Shown here: positions 1-8,598 of the stretch, one piece after another
Numbering within the stretch: the stretch's first letter is position 1
How the letters are laid out: each line of letters opens with the position of its first letter
NCBI GenBank assembly: GCA_027313705.1
Contig: DAHVDE010000031.1
Coordinates: forward strand, 1 to 57,893
Source: Actinomycetota bacterium
Lineage (GTDB): Bacteria; Actinomycetota; Actinomycetes; Streptosporangiales; Streptosporangiaceae
DNA: 57,893 bases
Reading direction: 5' to 3'
Notes under the pieces: model-generated
The model's database searches: none
Told to the model about the DNA's origin: nothing
What the model saw: only the letters and a program-made list of their open reading frames with translations
Translations under genes and position numbers: made by a program

Positions 1-2039
1 GAATTGGCGTGCGGGCAGGTGCTGGCCATGGGAAGCTCGCAGTAGCCGTTCGGCAGTGCCTGGGTGGCCCGGGACAGCCGCTGCTTCACCCAGGCGGCCT
101 CGCCGAGCGGGCCGTCGGGGCTGACCTGGACGGGCTGCCCTTCGATGTTGACCTTGCGGGCCTTCTCCCAGTGGTCACGGACGGTCTTGTCGGACAGCCG
201 GGCGTAATGGGCTGTCATGGCGGGCGAGTCGTGATCGAGGATCTTCTGCACGACATGCTGCGGGACGTCCCTGTTGATCAGCCTCGTCCCGAGCGTGTGC
301 CTCCATTGATGGGGGGTGAGACGGACGGGCTGGCCGTGCTCGTCGCGGACGTCGCAGTCTTCCAGCCACCGGTAGAGCATGTTCCGGTAGGTGCTGGAGG
401 GAAAGGAGCGGTCCCCGTTGGCGTTGGCTTTCAGCCCGGGGAACAGGTGCGGGCAGGATCCGTCGGGCCAGCGGGACAGAACCCGCTGCCGCTGCTCGCC
501 GATCATCGTCACGAGCTGGTCGTCGACCGGCACGAGTGCCTCGCGCTTCATCTTGTGGTTGTAGTAGCGCAGGTAAGGGGTCCCGTCCGGGTCGCGGGCG
601 ATGCAGCCCTCGCGCGGGAGCCTCAGGGCGTCCCCGGAGCGGAGCCCGCACTGGATCAGGATGACGGTGACCAGGCGGACGGCCGGGTCTGCGCAGCGGC
701 GGAGGTTCGCGGGGTCCTCGACTTGGGCCATGATGTGCTCGGCCAGGGCCCGGGGCAGCCGGGCGGGCTTGCGGGGGTAGTCCTCGCGGAAGATCATCGC
801 GCCGGCCGGGAGTGCTTCCTCCCAGCCGTGCAGGCGGACGGCCTGCAGGAACACGCTGGTGTCGCTGATGACCTTATAGCGGTGCGTGGCGGTCAGGGCG
901 GTCAGGCTGGCGAGGAAGCGTTCCAGGGCTTCCCGGCTGACCGCGGCCGGGCCGCTGGTCCCGGCGCTGTCCAGGAACACGCCGAGCCGGGTGACGGCCC
1001 GGGCGCCGGCGGTGACCTCGCCCGTGCTCAGGCCGGCCGCGAGCTGCCAGCGGGCGTGCCGCTTGGCGAGCTCGCGCAGCCAGTCCTGCGGGATCCCGCC
1101 GAAGTGCACGTGCGCGTGCGGCGCGTTGATCCCGAGGTTGCGCAGCCGCCAGGTGCTGCGGGGGTATTCCACGTCCCATCCGGTGCCATGGCAGAGGTTC
1201 TCGACTTCCCGGCGGGCCTGGACCGCCAGCGCCCTGGCCTGGGCGGCGCAGGATCCGGTCAGCGGCGGGAACTCCCGCCATGCCTGCTCGGGCCAGTCGA
1301 GCAGGGAGCTCACCCCGCTGCGGGCGAGGGCGCCGATGAAGTGGGTGACGTGCCGGGGCGGGGTGCGCAGCCGGGCGTCGTCGCGGCGGCGCTGGACGGC
1401 GTACTGCGCTTCGAGCCTCAGCTGGCCGCGCAGCCGGCGGAAGTCCAGCCGCTCGCAGCCGGGCAGGTGATCATCCAGCCGTGCGGTGAACTCGCCGGGG
1501 CCGGGCTTGCCGGCCCGGCGCCACCGGGCGCCGTGCGACAGGCAGAACGGGGTTTCACCCTCGGCCAGCAGGCTGCAGTACGACACCAGGCAAGGGGCCG
1601 CCGGGCCGTCCGCGGGCGGCGCGGGAAGCGCGTCGAGCCAGGCCGGCAGGGCCGGCTTGCCGGCCTGCAGCCACGCAGCGTGGTGGATGGTGCAAAGCCC
1701 TGCTCCGCGCCGGCCGTAACCGCATCCGGGAGCATCGCAGGGCTGCAGCGCCCGGTGCCCGCGCAGGTCCGGGTCCGCCGTCGCGATGAAGTTCCCGACG
1801 GGCAGCGGGCATCCCTCGTGCTTCCACCGGTGGTAATGCCCGAGGCAGATTCCCCGGACCCGGGCGGTCCGGGTGCACCCGCTCACCTGGCAGGGCGGCC
1901 CGCCGAAGACGGGATCTGCCGGGTCGACCGGGATCACATCGCCCCGGAACTCCGGGCGGACCGCGGACATCAGCTTTTCCAGCAGCCCGGCGGGAACCCG
2001 GTGCTGCCCGGGGCCTGCGGCGTCGTGGGGGCGGCTCAC
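1..2039 (-). CDS. Large tyrosine recombinase, TnpB-like (C-terminus beyond window)
   Basis: Reading leftward from a GTG at 2039, the frame stays open for 679 codons to the window edge. The C-terminal half is a tyrosine recombinase: the first catalytic arginine lies in QCGLRSGDALRL, the box II motif is HQWRHTLGTRL, and the nucleophile region is DHDSPAMTAHYARL, followed by the DKTVRDHWEKARKVN tail typical of TnpB recombinases of Tn554-type elements. The N-terminal half has three cysteine/histidine clusters resembling zinc knuckles (CQVSGC...CLGH, CDAPGC...CTIHH, CLVSYC...CLSH), probably DNA binding. The start overlaps the stop of the upstream small gene as GTGA, so translation is likely coupled. 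All catalytic residues seen are intact. The final stop lies outside the window. The recombinase assignment is firm; membership of the Tn554 group is inferred from size and gene context. Confidence 0.9.
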   Translation of the reverse strand, partial: MSRPHDAAGPGQHRVPAGLLEKLMSAVRPEFRGDVIPVDPADPVFGGPPCQVSGCTRTARVRGICLGHYHRWKHEGCPLPVGNFIATADPDLRGHRALQPCDAPGCGYGRRGAGLCTIHHAAWLQAGKPALPAWLDALPAPPADGPAAPCLVSYCSLLAEGETPFCLSHGARWRRAGKPGPGEFTARLDDHLPGCERLDFRRLRGQLRLEAQYAVQRRRDDARLRTPPRHVTHFIGALARSGVSSLLDWPEQAWREFPPLTGSCAAQARALAVQARREVENLCHGTGWDVEYPRSTWRLRNLGINAPHAHVHFGGIPQDWLRELAKRHARWQLAAGLSTGEVTAGARAVTRLGVFLDSAGTSGPAAVSREALERFLASLTALTATHRYKVISDTSVFLQAVRLHGWEEALPAGAMIFREDYPRKPARLPRALAEHIMAQVEDPANLRRCADPAVRLVTVILIQCGLRSGDALRLPREGCIARDPDGTPYLRYYNHKMKREALVPVDDQLVTMIGEQRQRVLSRWPDGSCPHLFPGLKANANGDRSFPSSTYRNMLYRWLEDCDVRDEHGQPVRLTPHQWRHTLGTRLINRDVPQHVVQKILDHDSPAMTAHYARLSDKTVRDHWEKARKVNIEGQPVQVSPDGPLGEAAWVKQRLSRATQALPNGYCELPMASTCPHAN

Positions 2040-2374
2040 CAGCGGTCCTCCCCGTCATCGAAAACGGCTGCGGCGAGGCTGACCGTGACGCCGCCGAGGA
2101 CGCCGCGGGCGTGCAGGTAGACAAGGGCTCCGCCGGCGGACGGGGTCTCGGTGACCTCGTCCAGGCCCAGCGCCTGCCGCCACTGCCCGAACAGGCTCCG
2201 CCTGCCCGCGGCGGGAGCAAGGACCCGGCCGGACAGTGCCCCGCCGGACGCGGTCAGGGTCCACGCGATCACCGGGATGTCCGGGTGCCCGGCCAGGATG
2301 GCTCCCAGCTCGGCGGCGGCCCGCCGCTGCCAGCGGGACCTGTCGGCCTGCGTGATCCAGCCGCCGGTCACCAC
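2036..2374 (-). CDS. Small protein between the two recombinases (112 aa)
   Basis: I do not recognise a family. The protein starts at GTG 2374 (or 2371), inside the last codons of the upstream recombinase, with GGAAGGA about six bases ahead, and ends with a GTGA overlap onto the large recombinase. It begins VVTGGWITQADRSRWQ and contains LAGHPDIPVIAWTLT, LFGQWRQALGL and a short beta-rich C-terminus. It has no signal peptide or membrane segment. Tn554 carries a third gene, tnpC, of similar size that affects transposition orientation and efficiency, but there it follows tnpB, whereas this gene sits between the recombinases. An accessory role in recombination is inferred from position alone. Confidence 0.7.
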   Translation of the reverse strand: MVTGGWITQADRSRWQRRAAAELGAILAGHPDIPVIAWTLTASGGALSGRVLAPAAGRRSLFGQWRQALGLDEVTETPSAGGALVYLHARGVLGGVTVSLAAAVFDDGEDRW

Positions 2375-3468
2375 GACACTTCCTTCCCCGTAAACCAGCC
2401 GGCCTTCTCCAGCGCCGCCCGTGCGTCCTCGGCCGTCAAATGCCCGTATATCGCGGATGTCGTGGTCACTGATGAGTGGCCCAGCAGCTTGGAGACGACC
2501 TCGATGGACACGCCGTCGCGCAGCCATCTGGTCGCCGCGGAATGACGGAACCAGTGGGGATCGAACGCGATCCCGGTCCTGGCCCGCAGCCTCAGGACCA
2601 GGTCATAGGCCGCCTGATACGACCACGCGTGCCCCTTCGGCTCAGCCCAGATGTTGACGAAGACCATGTCACTGCCGATGCCGCCGTACTCTTCGTGCAG
2701 GTAGTCGGCATAGAGCCGGATCAGCTCCGGGCCGACGGGGACCGTCCGGCCGCCGGACTTGGCCCTGGCCCCGTTCGCGTTCTCCCGCGGCACGACGCTG
2801 ATCTCGCACTCGGCGGCGGCGATATCCGCATGACGCAGGCCCAGCACTTCGCCGGCCCGGCAGCCGGTCTCGTGAAGAACGGCGAAGAAGAAGCGGTCCC
2901 TCAGTCTCGTGCAGGCATCCAGGATCGCCTGCATCTCAGCGGCAGTCAGGACCCGGGGCAGCTTCTGCGGCACCTTCAGCGCGATCGCCCGCCCGCGATA
3001 CGGCTCGCCCTTGCTGACGTGGTGCAAGAACGGCTTCCACCCGCCCCGCCCGCCGGTCCGCCACGCGGCCAGCAAGTCGCCGACCCCAGCGCCGTTGCGG
3101 GCCTGATGCGCATAGAACGCGCCGACGGCGGCGAGCTTGCGGTTCACCGTTGACGCCGTCACCTCAGCCACCACGGACGGCAGCACCGCGACCTCGCCCG
3201 CACGGCCCGACGGCGGCAGCTGCAGCCACACCACGAACTCGCCGACATCCTCCAGCCGGGCCTCGCGCCAGTCCAGGCCGCGGAAGCCCAGGAACTGCCA
3301 GTAATCCTTGAGATCGTGCGAGTACGCCTTCACCGTGTTCGGCGACCGGCCGATGTCAGTCAGGTAAGCCAAGAACCGGTCGACCGCGACGACCGGCACG
3401 TCGTCGTCCCCCAGAACCGTCCACGATCGCGTCCCCGAACCGGGGACCACCACCGGATGCACGAGCAT
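2368..3468 (-). CDS. Tyrosine recombinase, TnpA-like (366 aa)
   Basis: This is a site-specific integrase with a SAM-like N-terminal core-binding domain (about residues 20-115, including RSPNTVKAYSHDLKDYWQF) and a C-terminal catalytic domain. All catalytic elements are visible: arginine in HETGCRAGEVLGL, the lysine hairpin AKSGGRTVPV, HWFRHSAATRWL for box II, and LGHSSVTTTSAIYGHL with the nucleophilic tyrosine. I chose ATG 3468 because AAGGAGG lies seven bases upstream; an upstream in-frame extension reads through non-coding DNA. The length matches TnpA of Tn554 (about 360 residues). It is the first gene of a three-gene overlapping operon with the small protein and the TnpB-like recombinase, so the element is probably mobile or recently was. 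The element's ends were not identified. Confidence 0.93.
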   Translation of the reverse strand: MLVHPVVVPGSGTRSWTVLGDDDVPVVAVDRFLAYLTDIGRSPNTVKAYSHDLKDYWQFLGFRGLDWREARLEDVGEFVVWLQLPPSGRAGEVAVLPSVVAEVTASTVNRKLAAVGAFYAHQARNGAGVGDLLAAWRTGGRGGWKPFLHHVSKGEPYRGRAIALKVPQKLPRVLTAAEMQAILDACTRLRDRFFFAVLHETGCRAGEVLGLRHADIAAAECEISVVPRENANGARAKSGGRTVPVGPELIRLYADYLHEEYGGIGSDMVFVNIWAEPKGHAWSYQAAYDLVLRLRARTGIAFDPHWFRHSAATRWLRDGVSIEVVSKLLGHSSVTTTSAIYGHLTAEDARAALEKAGWFTGKEVSW

Positions 3469-3594
3469 CGTCTCCTCCTTGAACAACGTCATGGACAAGG
3501 CAGGAGATAACCATGAAAAAACCGTCGTCCGGCCACCGGAGACGGCTCGTGACGGACGCTGAGGACAGCTCAGTTGAGGCTGTAGATAACCCGG

Positions 3595-3819
3595 GAACGC
3601 CGCAACAAAGAGATACACAGGCGCACCGACGTCGTCGGGATCTTCCCGAACCGCGACGCCATCATCCGCCTCATCGGCGCGGTCCTGGCCGAGCAGAACG
3701 ACGAATGGACCGAAGCCCGCCGCTACATGGGACCCGAAATACTCACCGCCTGCCGCAAGGCAAATACCCCGGCTGAGGCCGCCGAGAGCGAATTGACAAT
3801 CGAGGCCATTAGCGCCTAA
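3595..3819 (+). pseudogene. IS256-family (Mutator-type) transposase, C-terminal remnant
   Basis: A 74-codon stretch reads [20 protein letters not shown] and continues through [17 protein letters not shown] to a TAA at 3817-3819. This is the well-conserved C-terminus of IS256-family DDE transposases from actinobacteria (normally about 400 residues). An in-frame TAG at 3583-3585 closes the frame upstream and no catalytic residues remain, so it is a fossil. A six-base hairpin (GATGGT/ACCATC, 3838-3859) follows and may be part of the old insertion-sequence end. It lies just outside the recombinase operon. Confidence 0.8.
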
Positions 3820-3956
3820 ACTAGTCATAGATCGCGTGATGGTCTTTTCATAAACCATCCGCCTGGACGTGGCCCCTCCGGCTCGCAATTGCGCATGAAC
3901 CTTGCACGGTACTCAGACTGTCTTCCATGTGACACCCGCGAGCGACCGGAGACACG

Positions 3957-4469
3957 GTGACTGCCGACAGTGAGGACTTCGCCACATTCGTTGACCTGCG
4001 TCAGCGGGCACTGCTGAGAAGCGCCTGGCTGCTGACCGGTGACTGGGGCCTAGCCGAGGACCTGGTCCAGACCGCGCTGGCGCGGACCTGGCTTCGGTGG
4101 AACAGGATCAGGCGCCGCGACGACCCTGAGATCTACGTGCGCCGGGTGATGGTGACCACGTGGGTGAACTGGAGCAGGCGCAAGTGGCGAGGCGAGCGGC
4201 CAGGCGAGGAACTTCCCGACAGTCAGGCACCTGGCGACCTGGCGACCGAGGCCGTGGCACGGGTGACGGTGCGCGGCGCGCTCGGATCGCTGACCGCCCG
4301 GCAGCGTGCCGTGCTTGTGCTGCGCATCTTCGACGACCTGACTGAGGCGCAGACGGCGCAGGTACTCGGCTGCGCCGTCGGCACAGTCAAGAGCACGATG
4401 TCGCAGGCGCTGGCCAGGCTGCGGGCTGATCGCAGGCTGGCGGAAGTGCCGGAACGAGAGAACAGGTGA
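3957..4469 (+). CDS. SigE-family RNA polymerase sigma factor (170 aa)
   Basis: An ECF-type sigma-70 factor of the actinobacterial SigE family. Region 2 (about residues 10-75) contains LLRSAWLLTGDWGLAEDLVQTAL and the DNA-melting segment VRRVMVTTWVNWSRR. Region 4 (about 105-155) contains LTARQRAVLVLRIFDDLTEAQ followed by the recognition helix VGTVKSTMSQALARL. The GTG start has GGAG six bases upstream. The downstream gene starts inside its stop codon (GTGA), so the two form an operon in which the partner is probably the membrane-side regulator. Family assignment is firm; the signal and regulon cannot be read from the sequence. Confidence 0.93.
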   Translation: MTADSEDFATFVDLRQRALLRSAWLLTGDWGLAEDLVQTALARTWLRWNRIRRRDDPEIYVRRVMVTTWVNWSRRKWRGERPGEELPDSQAPGDLATEAVARVTVRGALGSLTARQRAVLVLRIFDDLTEAQTAQVLGCAVGTVKSTMSQALARLRADRRLAEVPERENR

Positions 4470-5677
4470 ACCCGATGGACTGGAACCTACGTGACCTGCT
4501 CGACCTGGCCGCAGGCGAGCCCCCTCGCCGGGTGAGCCTGGAAGCCGTGCGCCGCCGGGCGATCAGGCGCCGGGTGAGCCAGACCGGGTTCGCCGGCCTG
4601 GCCGTGGTCGTCGCTACCGCGGCGGCGGTGACCCTGTCGGCCGGAGCGACCGGCGCGGGCCAGCACCCGGCCGCCAACACGCATCCGCAGGCCGGCCCGC
4701 CACGCTACTACGTCGTCGAGACTGGCCCGCAACAGCCAATCGCGGTGCGCGCCACCGCGACCGGCCGGGTCACAGGGACGGTACCTCAACCCAGGGAAAT
4801 GACCTGCGGCGGCCAAGAAGACAGCTTCGCGGCGACAGCCAACGAGACGTTCTTCATGCTCTGCACCGCCTGGCGCCATGGCTCAGGGGCAGCCACGAGC
4901 CCGGACACGTTCGTCTACCGGTTCAAGGTCACCAGTACCGGCCGGGTCACCGGCTTCTCCCCCGTCAGGGGCGGCGAGTTGAAAGGCATGCTCGGCGACG
5001 AGATAGCGGTCACGCCCGATGGCACCCGCGTCGCCGTTGAGGCCACCAAACCGCCGCCGGCCGGCCCGTTCTACACCAATACCGCGCCGGCCGGAATCTT
5101 CGTGATCAACACCAGGACCGGACAGCGGGCGCTGTGGCGTAACGGCCCTTACCTGCCTGGTGCCGTTCAGTTCGCCTACGCGCAAGATATTTCCTTCTCT
5201 GGATCTGGCCGGGAACTTGTCGTGGCGCAGTCGCGGTGCAGAAGGACTCGTTACCTGGTTGAGTGCAACGGACACGCGCAGGTCCAGGTGCGTGCCTACC
5301 GGCAGCCGTCCGGCGGCGGCTCGCTGGAACGCGGCCAGGTACTAGCGCAGAACCGGTCGATCAGCGCTGCGGTGATCAGCCAGGACAGCTCGGCGCTTAC
5401 CGAAGAGCTGATCGCCTGCCCGCGGCGCGGCACCTGCACGCTCAGCGTGGAACGCGTGTCACTGCGTACCCACCGTGCCGTGGTGCTTTACCTGACCCGC
5501 ACTGGCACGCCTTCCGGAGGAGTCTTCAGCCGGTTCTTCTCCGCCGATCCCACCGGCCGGTACCTGATAGTCGACGCGGGAGCGGGGAACGCCAGGGTGA
5601 ACGGCTGGATCGACCACGGCAAGCTGGTGCCGCTCGCCCCGTCCGACGGTAATGCCCCCGCTTACGAAGCCTGGTGA
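4466..5677 (+). CDS. Membrane-anchored protein, probable sigma-factor partner (403 aa)
   Basis: The first 35 residues are basic and cytoplasmic (NLRDLLDLAAGEPPRRVSLE). One transmembrane segment follows (about 38-62, rich in Ala/Val: GFAGLAVVVATAAAVTLSAG), then a large extracytoplasmic region with repeated beta-strand patterns (SFSGSGRELVV, DSSALTEELI, ADPTGRYLIVDAG) reminiscent of beta-propeller blades. Actinobacterial SigE-family genes are often followed by this type of protein. No zinc-binding anti-sigma HxxxCxxC motif is visible, so an anti-sigma function is inferred from context only. The start overlaps the sigma stop by four bases; an internal ATG at 4475 is an alternative. The 3' end overlaps the convergent S26 peptidase gene by 16 bases. 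Confidence 0.7.
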   Translation: MNPMDWNLRDLLDLAAGEPPRRVSLEAVRRRAIRRRVSQTGFAGLAVVVATAAAVTLSAGATGAGQHPAANTHPQAGPPRYYVVETGPQQPIAVRATATGRVTGTVPQPREMTCGGQEDSFAATANETFFMLCTAWRHGSGAATSPDTFVYRFKVTSTGRVTGFSPVRGGELKGMLGDEIAVTPDGTRVAVEATKPPPAGPFYTNTAPAGIFVINTRTGQRALWRNGPYLPGAVQFAYAQDISFSGSGRELVVAQSRCRRTRYLVECNGHAQVQVRAYRQPSGGGSLERGQVLAQNRSISAAVISQDSSALTEELIACPRRGTCTLSVERVSLRTHRAVVLYLTRTGTPSGGVFSRFFSADPTGRYLIVDAGAGNARVNGWIDHGKLVPLAPSDGNAPAYEAW

Positions 5678-6165
5678 GGACGCGGGCCGAAGGCGGCGCG
5701 CGGGCCGGTGACCACGCGGCCGATGACCGAGCTGACCTGGACCGCGTACCAGGAAGGACCGGCGGCGAGGTTCAGCCCCTGCACTAGCAGCCAGTCTGGC
5801 TTGATGAGCCCGGCCGCGGCATCCATCAGCCTGGCGATCTGGTCACCCGGCACCAGATCACTAGTAACCACCTCAGGCGGCACCGGGTCGCCTGGCACCG
5901 CACGGACCCGCTTGACCAGGTACGGAGGGTCACCTGGCACGCGGGTCCGGCCGGTCGGGGTGAAGACGAGATCCTCTCCCGCCCGCCACCCGCGCGATCG
6001 CGCCACCCTGACCGCAAGCAGCGTGTCGCCGTCGGCGTAGGCGGGTTCCATGCTGTGACCGACAACCCGGACAAGCAGCAGCCTCCGCCGGAAGACGCCA
6101 AGCGAGGCGAGCCCGAGCGCGCAGGGAATCAGCAACGCGGCTCTCCGCATCACCCGTGACCTCAT
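5662..6165 (-). CDS. S26-family signal peptidase (167 aa)
   Basis: A type I signal peptidase-like serine/lysine protease. The N-terminal membrane segment is residues 9-24. The catalytic serine is in VVGHSMEP (Ser38) and the general-base lysine in PYLVKRVRAVPGD (Lys85); both are present. It is short, close to the minimal S26 peptidases found in biosynthetic cassettes rather than housekeeping LepB. The ATG overlaps the stop of the ABC exporter (ATGA), so it is the last gene of the exporter operon. By context it would remove the leader of the cysteine-rich peptide encoded at 8599-8787 during or after export; that substrate assignment is inference. Confidence 0.88.
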   Translation of the reverse strand: MRSRVMRRAALLIPCALGLASLGVFRRRLLLVRVVGHSMEPAYADGDTLLAVRVARSRGWRAGEDLVFTPTGRTRVPGDPPYLVKRVRAVPGDPVPPEVVTSDLVPGDQIARLMDAAAGLIKPDWLLVQGLNLAAGPSWYAVQVSSVIGRVVTGPRAAFGPRPHQAS

Positions 6166-7988
6166 CCGGCCGTCTTCGGGGACTCGGCGTAACCAGCTGC
6201 CTGGAGCGCGAACAAGCGCGCGTACCGCCCGCCGGCCCGGAGCAGTTCTTCGTGGGTACCCTGCTCGGCGATCTGGCCTTCGTCGAGCACGACGATGAGG
6301 TCGGCATCCCTGATCGCGTTGAGCCGGTGCGAGATCAGCAGCTTGGTGCCCGGCGCGCGCTCGGCAAGCGTCAGGTGAATCTCGTGCTCGGCTTCCGGGT
6401 CAAGCCCGGAACTCGGCTCGTCGAGCACGAGGATCGAGGCCTCGCCGCGCATGAGCGACCTGGCGATCGCGACTTTCTGCCATTGGCCACCAGACAGTGT
6501 CGTCCCATCGCGGCCGAGGTCGTCGGTGTGTACCCGGCTCAGCAGGGTGTCGTAGCCGGCCGGCAGCCGCATCAGGGTATCGTCGACCTGCGCCATCGCG
6601 GCGACGGCACGGATCCGCGCACCGTCTTCGCGGTTGCCGGCATCGCCAAGGCCGATGTTCTCTGCCGCGGTCAGGTCGAAGGCGACGAAGTCCTGGGAGG
6701 TAACGCGGACCTGCTGGCGCAACAGCGCGACATCAAACTCGGCGAGCGGCCTGCCGTCCCAGCTGATCATGCCGCCGTCCGGGTCATACATCCGCAACAG
6801 CAACTTGACCAGCGTGCTCTTGCCCGCGCCGTTGACGCCGACAAGGCCAACGCTATGACCTGCGGGGATCGTGAAGCTCACGCCGCGCAATACCCAGGGA
6901 GAGCCTTCATCGTAACGGAACCACAGGTCACGGATCTCGACTCCCTGGCGCAGCGCGGGCACCGCGGCGCCGCCCTCGGCCAGATCCGGTTGTTCCTCGA
7001 TCACGTCCAGGTAGCTGGAGAACAGCCGCAATCCCCGGTACGCGCGGCCGAACTGCGGAATGACGGCGGCGAACACTCCCTGGATGCTCGCTATGGCGGC
7101 GAGGAAGAGCGAGACGTCGCCTACCGTGAGAGCGCCGCGCGCCGCGGCGAGTACCACGATCACTGCCCCGGTCAGCGAGACCGCCACGTTGAGCCCGGTC
7201 AGGAAGAGTTCACGCATGGTCGCCCGGCGGTTCTGCCTGTCCTCGATGTCGATCGCCTGGCGCAAGGCAGCCATCATGCGGCCGTGAAATAGCGCGCCTA
7301 GTCCGAAGAGCCTGATCTCCTTGGCCCCGCAGGGGTCCATCGCCAGTTCGCGGAAGTAATGGCGCCTGCGCTGACAGGAGACTAGCTGCGCTTCGGCCAC
7401 GGTGGCTTGCCTGGTCGCCATCAGCTGAGCCACGAACGCGGGCACCGCCGCGAGGACAAGCAGCCCGGTCATTGGCGGCCAGATGGCCGCCAGCAGGCCG
7501 ATGTACACCGCGGCGGTCGAGCCTTGCCTGACCGCGTTGACCAGGAACACCGTGAAGTCGGCTGGCGCGGTCTCCACCGCCCGCTCCGCGAGCCGCATCG
7601 TGTCATGAAACCTGGGGTTCTCCAGGTGCCGCAGACCGGAAAACGCGTCGACACGACGATAAAGGCGGTCTTCCGCGAGGCAGAGCACGGACTGCTGCAC
7701 GTAGCCAGACAAATAGCTGGCAAGGTAGCCGGCGGCCAGCGCCACGGAGCCGAGCACGACCACGAGTACCACGAACAGCACCGCGTGGCCGCGGTGTGCG
7801 TGCCGTCCCGCAGTCAGGTCGTCGATCAGCAGCCTGACGCAGTATGCGGCGGCGCCGGGCGAAGCACCGGCCACGACGGGCACGCCTATGCAGGCCAAGG
7901 TCCCAGCCGGGGCGGCACGGAAGGTGAGAGCCAGGACCGCCGCCATCAGCTTGTACCACGGGCGGCGTACCGGGACCGCCGTCGCCAT
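6162..7988 (-). CDS. ABC exporter, fused membrane and ATPase domains (608 aa)
   Basis: A half-size exporter. The N-terminal membrane domain (about residues 1-325) has about six hydrophobic segments. The nucleotide-binding domain follows (about 340-600) with Walker A GVNGAGKST, Q-loop VTSQDF, signature LSGGQWQ, Walker B SILVLDEPSSGLD and the switch histidine in LISHRLNA. It has no C39 peptidase domain at the N-terminus, which fits with proteolysis being assigned to the separate S26 peptidase that overlaps its 3' end. ATG 7988 was chosen, with GGGGA upstream; a TTG two codons earlier is possible. It lies 16 bases after the thioredoxin gene in a leftward operon with the cysteine-rich peptide. 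The inferred role is export of that peptide. Confidence 0.92.
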   Translation of the reverse strand: MATAVPVRRPWYKLMAAVLALTFRAAPAGTLACIGVPVVAGASPGAAAYCVRLLIDDLTAGRHAHRGHAVLFVVLVVVLGSVALAAGYLASYLSGYVQQSVLCLAEDRLYRRVDAFSGLRHLENPRFHDTMRLAERAVETAPADFTVFLVNAVRQGSTAAVYIGLLAAIWPPMTGLLVLAAVPAFVAQLMATRQATVAEAQLVSCQRRRHYFRELAMDPCGAKEIRLFGLGALFHGRMMAALRQAIDIEDRQNRRATMRELFLTGLNVAVSLTGAVIVVLAAARGALTVGDVSLFLAAIASIQGVFAAVIPQFGRAYRGLRLFSSYLDVIEEQPDLAEGGAAVPALRQGVEIRDLWFRYDEGSPWVLRGVSFTIPAGHSVGLVGVNGAGKSTLVKLLLRMYDPDGGMISWDGRPLAEFDVALLRQQVRVTSQDFVAFDLTAAENIGLGDAGNREDGARIRAVAAMAQVDDTLMRLPAGYDTLLSRVHTDDLGRDGTTLSGGQWQKVAIARSLMRGEASILVLDEPSSGLDPEAEHEIHLTLAERAPGTKLLISHRLNAIRDADLIVVLDEGQIAEQGTHEELLRAGGRYARLFALQAAGYAESPKTAG

Positions 7989-8004
7989 CAGCAACGGTGT
8001 TCCC

Positions 8005-8547
8005 CTATCGGGCGGCTAGCCGCGACCGCTCCTGCAAGGCTGGCAGCACCTTGTTCAGACTGGTGCCTGACCCGGTCACCTGACCTTCGCGCACGACGAG
8101 CAGAGTCGGGAACGCCGTGATGCCGCCGAGGGCGACGAGGGCGGGGTGTTCGCGGGTAACCAGGGCTACCCGCTCAAGGCCGCTGAGCGCGCTGACCAGT
8201 TCAGGGTTGTCGTGCTGCGGATCGCTGACTACGAAGACAACAGGAGCGGCCTGCGGCCCGGTCAGCGTTACGAGATCACCAGCCAGCGCACGGCAAGCCG
8301 GGCAGGTCGTACTGAGCACGGCGACCAGCACCGGCCCGTCGGCCAGGTCGTCCTTAGTGAGGCTGGCACCGGCCAGGGTCGTTGCCGCGAAGGACCCGAC
8401 GCTGGTGCCGACATCCGGCACCAGCGCGGGAGGCACCACGAGATCCTGAACGTGACGCAATCGGCGGATAACGGCAAACAGTAAAACCAGGTTGCCAAGG
8501 GTGATAATGGCCAGAATAACGACCACTGCTAGTAGCACGCTGGTCAT
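8005..8547 (-). CDS. Membrane-anchored thioredoxin-like protein, MauD-like (180 aa)
   Basis: One N-terminal membrane anchor (residues 3-27, LLAVVVILAIITLGNLVLLF) precedes a thioredoxin fold outside the membrane. The redox motif is CPAC (Cys82 and Cys85 in LSTTCPACRALAG), with the cis-proline in ITAFPTLLVV. The arrangement resembles MauD, the protein needed for disulfide formation in the small cysteine-rich subunit of methylamine dehydrogenase. Here it directly follows a gene for a small peptide with ten cysteines, so it probably oxidises or isomerises that peptide. ATG 8547 was chosen for its GGAGGA sequence; an upstream TTG is less likely. No MauE-like membrane partner is adjacent. Confidence 0.88.
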   Translation of the reverse strand: MTSVLLAVVVILAIITLGNLVLLFAVIRRLRHVQDLVVPPALVPDVGTSVGSFAATTLAGASLTKDDLADGPVLVAVLSTTCPACRALAGDLVTLTGPQAAPVVFVVSDPQHDNPELVSALSGLERVALVTREHPALVALGGITAFPTLLVVREGQVTGSGTSLNKVLPALQERSRLAAR

Positions 8548-8598
8548 AGCCGAGTCCTCCAAGAATTGCCTCGCGTCGGGATGATCCGGCCGACTAGA

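Noticed and set aside
9-2120. A 703-codon open frame on the plus strand
   Set aside because: It is the antisense of the TnpB-like recombinase. Its composition is low-complexity Gly/Arg/Ala/Pro and no family motif appears, while the opposite strand has full recombinase motifs.
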